This document shows, piece by piece, positions 1-7,147 of a stretch of 11,148 nt of DNA. The number at the start of each line of letters is the position of its first letter. Positions within the stretch are counted from its first letter, which is position 1. The position numbers were made by a program, and so were the translations under genes. The notes beneath the pieces are model-generated. The model made no database searches and was not told the DNA's origin. It saw nothing but the letters and a program-made list of their open reading frames with translations. Origin of the DNA: Phil1 sp964546125 (GTDB taxonomy: Bacteria; Bacillota; Clostridia; Christensenellales; CAG-138); the NCBI GenBank assembly GCA_964546125.1, contig CAZJIS010000053.1:1-11148 (forward strand). Direction: 5' to 3'.

Positions 1-976
1 CGCTCTTAACGAGTTCCTGCACATAGGGCACGCGGGTCGAACCGCCCACGAGGATGACCTTATCAATCTGCGAGTTGGAAAGGCCGGCGTCCTTCATGGC
101 GATGTTCATGCAATCGCGCGTTTTCTCAGCAAGATCGCGGATGAGCTCCTCGAACTTGGCGCGGGTGATGGTGACGTCCAAATGCTTCGGTCCGCTGCTG
201 TCGGCCGTGATAAAGGGCAGGTTGACGTTGGTCTGCACCATGCTCGAAAGCTCGATCTTCGCCTTTTCGGCGGCCTCTTTGAGCCTTTGGAGCGCCATGC
301 GGTCGCTTGCAAGGTCAATGCCGCTATCGGCCTTGAAGACCTTGACGATATAGTCGATCAGGCGCTGGTCGAAATCGTCCCCGCCAAGGCGATTGTTGCC
401 GTTGGTGGCGAGCACTTCAAACACGCCGTCGCCGATCTCGAGGATCGAAACGTCAAACGTACCGCCGCCAAGGTCATACACGAGGATCTTCTGGTTGACT
501 TCCTTATCCATGCCGTAAGCAAGCGCCGCGGCGGTAGGCTCGTTGATGATGCGGAGCACATCAAGCCCCGCGATGCGGCCCGCATCCTTGGTGGCCTGGC
601 GCTGCGCGTCGGAAAAATACGCCGGCACGGTGATAACGGCCTGCTGCACCTTTTCGCCAAGGTAGCTTTCGGCGTCCTGCTTGAGTTTGCCGAGGATCAT
701 CGCCGAAATTTCCTGGGGCGTGTAGTCCTTGCCGTCGATGTTCTTCTTGTAGGAAGAGCCCATCTCACGCTTGATAGAGCTGATGGTGCGGTCCGGGTTG
801 GTGATGGCCTGGCGTTTGGCCGCGCTGCCGACGATCCTCTCGTTGCCCTTGAAGCCCACGACCGAGGGGGTCGTGCGCCCGCCTTCCGCGTTGGGGATGA
901 CGACCGGCTCGCCGCCCTCAAGCACCGCGACGCAGGAATTCGTCGTTCCAAGGTCTATGCCTATGATCTTTGCCAT
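1..976 (-). CDS. dnaK: Molecular chaperone DnaK (Hsp70), N-terminal 325 residues, cut by window edge
   Basis: DnaK is the ATP-driven cytosolic Hsp70 that binds unfolded polypeptides, working with GrpE and DnaJ. The visible part is almost the whole nucleotide-binding domain. It shows phosphate-loop 1 IDLGTTNS (residues 7-14), NEPTAAALAYG (145-155), phosphate-loop 2 DLGGGTFDVS (168-177), LGGDDFD (197-203) and the adenosine motif VGGSTRVP (310-317). The reading frame is open to position 1, so the substrate-binding domain and stop lie outside. The start ATG has AGGAGG at 986-991 with 9 nt spacing. After the RTISSIKREMG segment the protein lacks the roughly 24-residue insertion of Gram-negative DnaK, pointing to Bacillota. 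It is the last visible gene of hrcA-grpE-dnaK, 37 nt after grpE; dnaJ would be expected next. One oddity is N194 in NGNNRLGG, where Hsc70 and E. coli have Asp. Identification is certain. Confidence 0.98.
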   Translation of the reverse strand, partial: MAKIIGIDLGTTNSCVAVLEGGEPVVIPNAEGGRTTPSVVGFKGNERIVGSAAKRQAITNPDRTISSIKREMGSSYKKNIDGKDYTPQEISAMILGKLKQDAESYLGEKVQQAVITVPAYFSDAQRQATKDAGRIAGLDVLRIINEPTAAALAYGMDKEVNQKILVYDLGGGTFDVSILEIGDGVFEVLATNGNNRLGGDDFDQRLIDYIVKVFKADSGIDLASDRMALQRLKEAAEKAKIELSSMVQTNVNLPFITADSSGPKHLDVTITRAKFEELIRDLAEKTRDCMNIAMKDAGLSNSQIDKVILVGGSTRVPYVQELVKS

Positions 977-1013
977 GATCTATTTCCTCCTCATTGATTT
1001 CTCTATTTATTTA

Positions 1014-1586
1014 TTATTTCGCAACTTTCACCATCGTATGGCGGATGATGCGATTTTTAACCTTATAGCCCTTTTGGAGCACTTCGACGATCTCTCCGCT
1101 CTCGCGGCCCTCGGCCTCTTCCTGCAAAACCGCGTGATGCAAGTCGGAATCGAACTGGCCCGAAGCGTCGATCTCCTCCATGCCGTTCTTCTCGAGCGTG
1201 TCGATAAGCTTCGCGCGGATGAGCCTGAAGCCGCTGATCCACTCCGCGTCCTTGCCCTCGGGCACAGCCTCGAGCGCGCGGTCGAAATCATCGAGCACCG
1301 GCAAAAGCGCCTTAACAAGGCAGCGCGCCCCCTCATCCAAGCTCTCGCAGGAGAGGTTGGCGTTGCGCTTGCGGTAATTGTCAAAATCGGCCTGCAGCCG
1401 CTGCAAAAGCGCGATGTTCTCGTTCTTTTCCCGCTCGAGCGCCTCAATGCGCTCGCGAACGGCTAAAAATTCTTCTTTGGTGAGCGTGACGCTCTCGGGG
1501 ATCTCCGCCTCGATCCGCGAAGCTTCGGCCGCGTTCTCGGGCCCGATCTTCGCCTCGCCCGTTTCTTTTACGTTTTTCTTAGTCAA
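1014..1586 (-). CDS. grpE: GrpE, nucleotide exchange factor for DnaK
   Basis: GrpE is a homodimeric cytosolic cochaperone that releases ADP from DnaK. The 190-residue length is normal for the family. Residues 1-35 are a charged, probably disordered tail, followed by a heptad-like acidic/basic helix (about 36-75) forming the long paired coil, then QADFDNYRKRN (about 70-80), LLPVLDDFDRALE (about 98-110), and the C-terminal beta domain ending EVLQKGYKVKNRIIRH and MVKVAK. The start codon is TTG (1586-1584), not ATG. It lies 2 nt after the hrcA stop, with AGGAG at 1602-1598 (11 nt away) and a closer AGGT at 1594-1591, so translation is probably coupled to hrcA. No other in-frame start lies near the N-terminus. 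It is placed between hrcA and dnaK as in Bacillus subtilis. Confidence 0.96.
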   Translation of the reverse strand: MTKKNVKETGEAKIGPENAAEASRIEAEIPESVTLTKEEFLAVRERIEALEREKNENIALLQRLQADFDNYRKRNANLSCESLDEGARCLVKALLPVLDDFDRALEAVPEGKDAEWISGFRLIRAKLIDTLEKNGMEEIDASGQFDSDLHHAVLQEEAEGRESGEIVEVLQKGYKVKNRIIRHTMVKVAK

Positions 1587-1588
1587 TG

Positions 1589-2650
1589 TTACCTGCGCTC
1601 CTCTTCAAACATATTCGTGAGCATCTCGCTCAAGCTCAAGCCAATTTGATTCATCACGGCGAGCACACGCGCGTAATGCATCCTCGTTGGCCCGATCACC
1701 CCGAAGGAGCCGATCGGCTCGTCCCCCACGCGGTACTTGGCGGTGACCACGCTGCAATCTTTCATGCCGGCATTTTCGTTTTCGCCGCCGATGGTGATGG
1801 AAAATTCCACATCCCCGCGCCCTGTGAGGATGCGATAGAGCAAATCCTCCTTTTCAAAGGCGCCCATAAGCGCCCGCGCGCGCTCCACATCGCTGTATTC
1901 GGGGAAGTTCAAAATGTTGCGCGCCCCCGAAAGCTCCACCCGGCGCGGCTTCTCGTCGAGGCTGCCTTTAAGGGAGGCGAGCATCGCGTCGAGAAAATCC
2001 TTGCCCGCGGCAAGCTCGCCCGAGAGTTCCCCCATGCGAAGCGTGCCGATCTCCTCAAGCCTGTGGCCCGCCAGCCTGTTGTTGAGAAGGCGCGAAAGCT
2101 TTTCAACCTCCTGCGCATCGAGGTTGCGGGGCACGCGGATGAGAAAATCGCGCGCCAGGCCGGCGTCCGTCACGATCACCAGCAGAGCCATGTCGTCGTT
2201 GAGCGGCACGATGTGCAAATACCGAAGCCGCGCCGCATGCATGCGCGGGGTGAGCACCATCGAGGGATACTTGGTGATGCTCGAGAGCACATTGGCCGTT
2301 TGCTTGACGATATCGTTGACATCGCTATAGCGCTGCGCATAGTGTTCACGGATGACCGTGATCTCATCGCCGGTGAGCGCCGCGCGGCTCATGATGCTGT
2401 TGACGTAGAGCCGGTAGGCTTTATCCGAGGGGATGCGGCCCGCCGAGGTGTGCGGCTGCTCAAGGAAACCCATCTCCTCGAGATCGCTCATCTCGTTGCG
2501 GATCGTCGCCGAAGAGAGGCTGATATCGGTGCGCTTGGCGATCGTCCGCGAACCGACCGGCGCGGCGGTAAGAATATAGTCGTCGATGATCGCCCGCAGT
2601 ATGCGCAGCTTTCTCGCATCAAGCTCCATTTGGCCCCCCTTTCCGGACAT
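1589..2650 (-). CDS. hrcA: HrcA, heat-inducible transcription repressor
   Basis: HrcA is a dimeric repressor that binds CIRCE and needs the GroE chaperonin to stay active. Residues 8-80 form the winged-helix DNA-binding domain, including RKLRILRAIIDDY, TAAPVGSRTIAKR, SSATIRNEMSDLEEMGFLEQ and HTSAGRIPSDKAYR, all characteristic. A GAF-like dimerisation domain follows, and the tail near residues 320-330 (IGPTRMHYARV) is also typical. At 353 residues it is of family length. Two starts are possible: ATG at 2650 (used here; AGGGCGG just upstream) or ATG at 2629, which begins MELDARKLRIL and aligns better with the usual N-terminus, with AGGGGGG about 4-5 nt upstream. First gene of its operon, directly downstream of promoter and CIRCE, so it is autoregulated. 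The grpE start follows after 2 nt. Confidence 0.97.
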   Translation of the reverse strand: MSGKGGQMELDARKLRILRAIIDDYILTAAPVGSRTIAKRTDISLSSATIRNEMSDLEEMGFLEQPHTSAGRIPSDKAYRLYVNSIMSRAALTGDEITVIREHYAQRYSDVNDIVKQTANVLSSITKYPSMVLTPRMHAARLRYLHIVPLNDDMALLVIVTDAGLARDFLIRVPRNLDAQEVEKLSRLLNNRLAGHRLEEIGTLRMGELSGELAAGKDFLDAMLASLKGSLDEKPRRVELSGARNILNFPEYSDVERARALMGAFEKEDLLYRILTGRGDVEFSITIGGENENAGMKDCSVVTAKYRVGDEPIGSFGVIGPTRMHYARVLAVMNQIGLSLSEMLTNMFEEERR

Positions 2651-2668
2651 GCCGCCCTTTTCCGAATG

Positions 2669-2695
2669 TTAGCACTCGCATCAAACGAGTGCTAA
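2669..2695 (-). promoter_or_regulatory. CIRCE operator (HrcA binding site)
   Basis: The inverted repeat TTAGCACTC (2669-2677), a 9-nt spacer (2678-2686) and GAGTGCTAA (2687-2695) match the CIRCE consensus TTAGCACTC-N9-GAGTGCTAA at every arm position. It lies between the predicted transcription start (about 2700) and the hrcA start codon, so bound HrcA would block initiation, and the element would also be part of the 5' end of the mRNA. It is the only CIRCE copy in the window. Confidence 0.98.
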
Positions 2696-2706
2696 ACTAT
2701 GGGTAA

Positions 2707-2735
2707 AATATACCGCCCCACACCTTTTTTGTCAA
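2707..2735 (-). promoter_or_regulatory. Sigma-A promoter of the hrcA-grpE-dnaK operon
   Basis: Read on the minus strand, a perfect -35 TTGACA (2735-2730), a 17-nt spacer and a -10 TATATT (2712-2707) precede CIRCE. The predicted start point is near 2700. A housekeeping-sigma promoter kept quiet by HrcA/CIRCE is the standard arrangement for class I heat-shock operons in Bacillota. Confidence 0.9.
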
Positions 2736-2750
2736 GGCATATCGGGGCGG
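2713..2750. repeat. Inverted repeat CCGCCCC / GGGGCGG spanning the heat-shock promoter -35
   Basis: CCGCCCC at 2713-2719 and GGGGCGG at 2744-2750 are perfect inverted copies 24 nt apart. One arm lies in the -35/-10 spacer of the hrcA promoter, the other just upstream of the -35 box. In this GC-rich genome a 7-bp match can arise by chance. No protein known to bind it can be named. Confidence 0.3.
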
Positions 2751-2792
2751 CTAATGTGACAAAACGGTGATATTAAAATGATTTGTTCCGCG

Positions 2793-3932
2793 CTACATCA
2801 TTTCAAGCAGCGCGAGGTTTTGAAAATCGAGCCCCTCATCGGTAAGGCGGTAAAAGCCGCCCTCGGAAACGAGCCAGCCCTTTGCATTAAGCCGCCGCAG
2901 CGCCTCCGGAAAGACCTCGCCCATGCTCTTTTGAAAGCGCGCGCGGAAGGTTTCATCCTTGATGCCCTCGGTTTTACGAAGGCCGAGCATGACGGTTTCA
3001 AACATCTCCCCGGCGGGCGGGATCTCCTGCGGGTCCCTCGCAAGCGGCCGCTCGCCGCGCGCGGCGCGCTCGATGTAATTCCCAAGCGAAGAAGTGTTTT
3101 CAAGGCGCAGCCACTTGCCGTCCACGCGCATCGCCCCGTGGGCGTTGAGGCCGAGGCCAAGGTATTCCCCGTTGTTCCAATAGTTGAGGTTGTGGCGGGA
3201 TTCAAAGCCGGGCTCTGCGTAATTTGAAATTTCATAGCGCCGGTAGCCGCGCTTTGCAAGAAGTTCAATGCCCGCGCGGTGCATGTCATAAGCCGCGTCC
3301 TCATCCGGCAGGCTCTGCGCACCGCCGTTCACGTCCATATAAAGCGGCGTATTCTCCTCGAGAATCAACGAATAGGCGCTGATGTGTTCGGGCGAAAGCG
3401 CGGCGAGCGCCTCGATGGTGGAAAGATAATCTTCAAGCGCCTGCTCGGGCAGGCCATACATAATATCGACGTTGATGTTCGAAAAGCCCGCCTCGCGCGC
3501 AAGGCCGAAGCTTTCGAGAAAATCTTCGTAGGTATGGATGCGCCCGAGGTTACGCAACAGTTGGTTTTGCGCGCTCTGCAAGCCAATTGAGAGGCGGTTG
3601 ACGCCCGCCTCCCGATATTCGCAAAGCTTTTGGGGGTCGAGCGTGCCGGGATTCGCTTCGATGGAAATCTCCGCGCCGGGCGCGATGGAAAAGGCCCCAA
3701 AAAGCGCCTCGAGAACACGCGCGATTTCACCCTCAGGAAGCACTGAGGGCGTGCCGCCGCCAAGAAAGACCGTATCGTATTCCCGCCAGGGCCCTGCCGC
3801 CGCGCAAAGCGCCATTTCGCCGCAGAGTGCACGAATGTACGCCTCGCGCCCCGCGGGATCCGCGAAGGAGACGAAGTCGCAATAGCGGCACTTCGCGGCG
3901 CAAAAGGGAATGTGGATGTAAATGCCCGCCAT
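2793..3932 (-). CDS. hemW: HemW, radical-SAM heme chaperone (HemN-like, anaerobic type)
   Basis: HemW proteins carry a [4Fe-4S] cluster and SAM, bind heme and are proposed to deliver it to membrane proteins. They were formerly annotated as oxygen-independent coproporphyrinogen oxidase HemN. The 379-residue product starts MAGIYIHIPF and has the cluster motif C11-x3-C15-x2-C18-DF. The fourth position is Phe, as in HemW, not Cys as in true HemN. Further motifs are GGGTPS (58-63), EANPGTLD, GVNRLSIGLQS, NVDIMYGLPEQ and the late block EISNYAEPGFESRHNLNYWN. An upstream in-frame ATG would add 45 unrelated residues inside lepA, so the start at 3932 is preferred. It lies 2 nt after the lepA stop with no clear Shine-Dalgarno sequence, suggesting translational coupling. 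No convincing terminator follows before the hrcA promoter, so read-through into the heat-shock operon is possible. Confidence 0.94.
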   Translation of the reverse strand: MAGIYIHIPFCAAKCRYCDFVSFADPAGREAYIRALCGEMALCAAAGPWREYDTVFLGGGTPSVLPEGEIARVLEALFGAFSIAPGAEISIEANPGTLDPQKLCEYREAGVNRLSIGLQSAQNQLLRNLGRIHTYEDFLESFGLAREAGFSNINVDIMYGLPEQALEDYLSTIEALAALSPEHISAYSLILEENTPLYMDVNGGAQSLPDEDAAYDMHRAGIELLAKRGYRRYEISNYAEPGFESRHNLNYWNNGEYLGLGLNAHGAMRVDGKWLRLENTSSLGNYIERAARGERPLARDPQEIPPAGEMFETVMLGLRKTEGIKDETFRARFQKSMGEVFPEALRRLNAKGWLVSEGGFYRLTDEGLDFQNLALLEMM

Positions 3933-3934
3933 GA

Positions 3935-5737
<1,803 letters not shown>

Positions 5738-5765
5738 GCGTTCCCTCCGGTTGAAGTCTCGTAAA

Positions 5766-5794
5766 ATCATACTTGATGGAAGCGGAATTTGCAA
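5766..5794 (-). promoter_or_regulatory. Predicted promoter of lepA-hemW
   Basis: On the minus strand, -35 TTGCAA (5794-5789), a 17-nt spacer and -10 TATGAT (5771-5766) give a good sigma-A match, with a predicted start near 5759 and a leader of about 22 nt. The -35 hexamer is a palindrome and is the same six base pairs as the -35 box of the divergent LUD-gene promoter. Confidence 0.65.
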
Positions 5795-5817
5795 GTGCGG
5801 CCGATTTGTGATAGATT
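5789..5817 (+). promoter_or_regulatory. Predicted promoter of the LUD/GIY-YIG pair (extended -10)
   Basis: On the plus strand, -35 TTGCAA (5789-5794), a 17-nt spacer and -10 TAGATT (5812-5817) are seen. The bases TGA immediately before the -10 give an extended -10 (TGn). The predicted start near 5824 leaves a leader of about 29 nt before the ATG at 5853. The -35 hexamer is shared with the lepA promoter. Confidence 0.55.
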
Positions 5818-5852
5818 TTGTATGCATGATTTTATTCCCGGGGAGGTTCTCT

Positions 5853-6470
5853 ATGTTTTCAAACGATTTCGAACGGCTTAAAAAGAACCTTGAACGCCGC
5901 GGTTTCACCGTGCACGCCGTGCAGAACGCCCATGAGGCGCTGCGCGTCGGCCTTGCTCTCATAGGTCCCGACCCTGTGGGCATGGGCGGCTCCGCAACGC
6001 TGCATGAGCTTGGCCTCTATGACGCGCTCAAAGCGCAGGGGAACGAGGTGTATTCCCACACCTACGCGCCCGAAAAAGAAAAGGCCGCCGTGCGTCTCAA
6101 GGCAACGCGCGCCAAATGGTTTGCGGCCTCAACCAACGCCATCACCGAGGACGGCGTGCTCGTTAACATCGACGGCGCGGGCAACCGCGTGACCGCCATG
6201 GTAATGGGGCCGGAGAAGGTGATCCTCTTCATCGGCAAAAACAAGCTTGCAAAAGATATAACTTCGGGGATCGAGCGCATCAAGCGCGTGACCTGCCCGC
6301 TCAACGCGCGAAGGCTCGGCCTAAATACGCTCCCCTGCGGGCGTACGGGCCGCTGCGCGGATTGCGCGAGCGCGGAGCGCATGTGCCGCGTGACGGTGAT
6401 TATAGAGAACGTGTCGCGGCTGATTGAGGAATTCCACCTCGTGCTCATCGACGAGGAGATCGGCTGGTGA
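5853..6470 (+). CDS. LUD-domain (LutC/YkgG-like, DUF162) lactate-utilization-type protein
   Basis: The 205-residue protein belongs to the LUD family, seen from the Gly-rich GMGGSATLHELG (43-54), STNAITEDGVLVNIDGAGNR (93-112), GKNKLAKD (128-135) and a cysteine cluster C162-x5-C168-x2-C171-x6-C178 following LNTLP. Family members LutC and LutB act in L-lactate oxidation to pyruvate, but stand-alone clostridial LUD proteins of this type lack assigned reactions. The cysteines may hold a metal or Fe-S cluster (inference). No LutA or LutB gene is in the window, so a lactate role is not supported by context. The start ATG has GGGGAGG at 5840-5846, 6 nt upstream. There is no signal peptide or membrane segment, so it is probably cytosolic. 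The next gene begins 4 nt after its stop and is likely cotranscribed and coupled. Confidence 0.88.
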   Translation: MFSNDFERLKKNLERRGFTVHAVQNAHEALRVGLALIGPDPVGMGGSATLHELGLYDALKAQGNEVYSHTYAPEKEKAAVRLKATRAKWFAASTNAITEDGVLVNIDGAGNRVTAMVMGPEKVILFIGKNKLAKDITSGIERIKRVTCPLNARRLGLNTLPCGRTGRCADCASAERMCRVTVIIENVSRLIEEFHLVLIDEEIGW

Positions 6471-6474
6471 GCCG

Positions 6475-6726
6475 GTGAGCTATTACGCTTACATGCTGCG
6501 CTGCGCGGATGGTTCGATCTACTCGGGCTACGCCGCGGATATCGAGCGGCGCGTGCGGGCCCACAACGACGGCCTCGGCGCGAAATATACGCGCGCGCGG
6601 CTGCCGGTGGCGCTTGTTTACAGCGAGGCCTTCGTCTCAAAATCCGAGGCGATGCGGCGCGAATGTGCGTTCAAGCGCATGACGCGCGAGGAAAAGCTCG
6701 CGCTGTGCGCATCAGGCAAAAACTGA
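6475..6726 (+). CDS. GIY-YIG domain protein (YhbQ/YazA-type, UPF0213-like)
   Basis: An 83-residue single-domain GIY-YIG protein. The first beta strand YYAYML (3-8) and YSG (16-18) are the GIY and YIG equivalents. R25 and H30 lie in the DIERRVRAHN helix, AKYTR is at 36-40, and the probable metal-ligand glutamate E63 lies in MRRECAFK. The fold is that of nicking and structure-specific nucleases; the bacterial YhbQ/YazA group has reported DNA-cleaving activity but no settled cellular role. The start is taken as GTG at 6475, giving V/M-SYYAYML at the expected N-terminus. A TTG at 6424 would add 17 unrelated residues overlapping the LUD gene, and ATG at 6493 would remove the GIY strand. GAGGAG (6453-6458) is 16 nt away, rather far, so reinitiation after the LUD stop 4 nt upstream is likely. 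Confidence 0.88.
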   Translation: MSYYAYMLRCADGSIYSGYAADIERRVRAHNDGLGAKYTRARLPVALVYSEAFVSKSEAMRRECAFKRMTREEKLALCASGKN

Positions 6727-6735
6727 TGGTTTTTT
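6710..6735 (+). terminator. Weak intrinsic terminator after the GIY-YIG gene
   Basis: A 6-bp stem CATCAG (6710-6715) / CTGATG (6723-6728) with a 7-nt A-rich loop is followed by a run of six T (6730-6735). The stem includes the stop codon of the GIY-YIG gene. It is short and of modest stability, so the call is tentative, but its position at the end of a plus-strand unit facing a convergent gene fits. Confidence 0.45.
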
Positions 6736-6768
6736 AAAAATGGAATGGGCGGCCCAATGGCCGCCCAT
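6736..6768 (-). terminator. Intrinsic terminator of the cysteine-rich gene
   Basis: A perfect 10-bp GC-rich stem ATGGGCGGCC (6745-6754) / GGCCGCCCAT (6759-6768) with loop CAAT is followed on the minus strand, after four bases, by five T (6740-6736). It lies 27 nt downstream of the stop codon of the cysteine-rich gene. No T-run follows it on the plus strand. Confidence 0.8.
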
Positions 6769-6795
6769 CGCGTTCCCCACATGGGTTGGACTTGT

Positions 6796-7047
6796 TTAGC
6801 AGCAGCCGCAGTTGTTGTTTCCGCAACCGGTTCCGCAACCGGTTCCACAGCCCGGCCCGCAGGAATCGTTGCCAAAGCAGTTGCTCAAACCGCTGATGAG
6901 AAGAAGCGGCACGATGATCGAGCACAGGTCGTTGTCATCGTTGTTGCAGCCGCAGCCGCCAAAACCATTGCCGCAGATCATGAAGAGGATGATGATCCAC
7001 CACCAATTGTTCCCGCAGTTATTGCCACAGTTGCCAAAAGAGAACAT
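6796..7047 (-). CDS. Cysteine-, glycine- and asparagine-rich miniprotein of unknown function
   Basis: This 83-residue protein contains 14 cysteines (7, 11, 25, 32, 34, 42, 57, 63, 67, 71, 75, 80, 82, 83) and no Lys, Arg, His, Glu, Gln, Ala or Tyr; its only charged side chains are four Asp. Two hydrophobic stretches (WWWIIILFMIC at 15-25 and SIIVPLLLISGL at 43-54) alternate with CG/NN-rich segments, and the C-terminus is a CGxG repeat (63-76) ending CGCC. It is a real gene: perfect AGGAGG at 7060-7055 with 7 nt spacing, a candidate promoter, and its own strong terminator. The composition resembles small high-cysteine proteins in Clostridia that pipelines label chorion-class high-cysteine proteins; that label is compositional and says nothing of role. 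Possible roles (metal binding, envelope or spore-coat cross-linking) are speculation. It is monocistronic and divergent from glyQS. Confidence 0.82.
   Translation of the reverse strand: MFSFGNCGNNCGNNWWWIIILFMICGNGFGGCGCNNDDNDLCSIIVPLLLISGLSNCFGNDSCGPGCGTGCGTGCGNNNCGCC
6821..6856 (-). repeat. 12-bp tandem repeat encoding CGTG units
   Basis: Two exact copies of CCGCAACCGGTT (6821-6832 and 6833-6844) are followed by a degenerate third unit (6845-6856). On the minus strand they encode the C-terminal CGxG units of the cysteine-rich protein. The unit length is a multiple of three, so copy-number change would keep the frame and alter only the number of Cys-Gly units. Confidence 0.85.
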
Positions 7048-7088
7048 GTTCTTTCCTCCTTTAATTATGCCCAGGGCATTGCTACGAT

Positions 7089-7118
7089 ATATTACTCTGG
7101 CGGCAAAACTTTTGTGAC
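7089..7118 (-). promoter_or_regulatory. Candidate promoter of the cysteine-rich gene
   Basis: On the minus strand, -10 TAATAT (7094-7089) is preceded by GTCACA (7118-7113) at 18 nt, a 4/6 match to the -35 consensus. The -10 box is good and the -35 weak. The predicted start near 7082 leaves a leader of about 35 nt. Confidence 0.35.
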
Positions 7119-7147
7119 TTGTTCGCGACCTGGATAAATGATATCAT
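7119..7147 (+). promoter_or_regulatory. Candidate extended -10 promoter of glyQS
   Basis: -10 TATCAT (7142-7147) has TGA directly upstream, forming an extended -10, with a weak -35 TTGTTC (7119-7124) at 17 nt. The predicted start near 7154 leaves about 29 nt before the ATG at 7183, too short to hold a T-box leader. Its -35 abuts the -35 of the divergent cysteine-rich gene. Confidence 0.45.

Noticed and set aside
182..997. 271-codon open frame on the plus strand
   Set aside because: It is antisense to dnaK, whose motifs are unmistakable on the minus strand; the frame is open because of GC-rich third positions. No family motif in the translation.
1586..2695. 369-codon plus-strand open frame, longer than hrcA itself
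   Set aside because: Shadow of hrcA. Its product is rich in His, Arg and Ala with no recognisable domain, and it would run through the CIRCE element.
2751..2792. Terminator after hemW
   Set aside because: No stem with a following T-run on the minus strand could be drawn between the hemW stop and the hrcA promoter.
5738..5983. N-terminal extension of LepA to an upstream in-frame ATG
   Set aside because: The extra 82 residues are unlike LepA, lie over the divergent promoter region and the LUD gene, and the GGAGG-preceded ATG at 5737 gives the canonical N-terminus.
6684..6703. 7-bp GC hairpin inside the GIY-YIG gene (GCGCGAG / CTCGCGC)
   Set aside because: It is inside the coding region and not followed by a T-run; likely a by-product of GC-rich codons.
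6745..7137. 130-codon plus-strand open frame across the cysteine-rich gene
   Set aside because: Ala/Val-rich antisense translation with no RBS at its start. The minus-strand frame has AGGAGG, a promoter candidate and a matching terminator.
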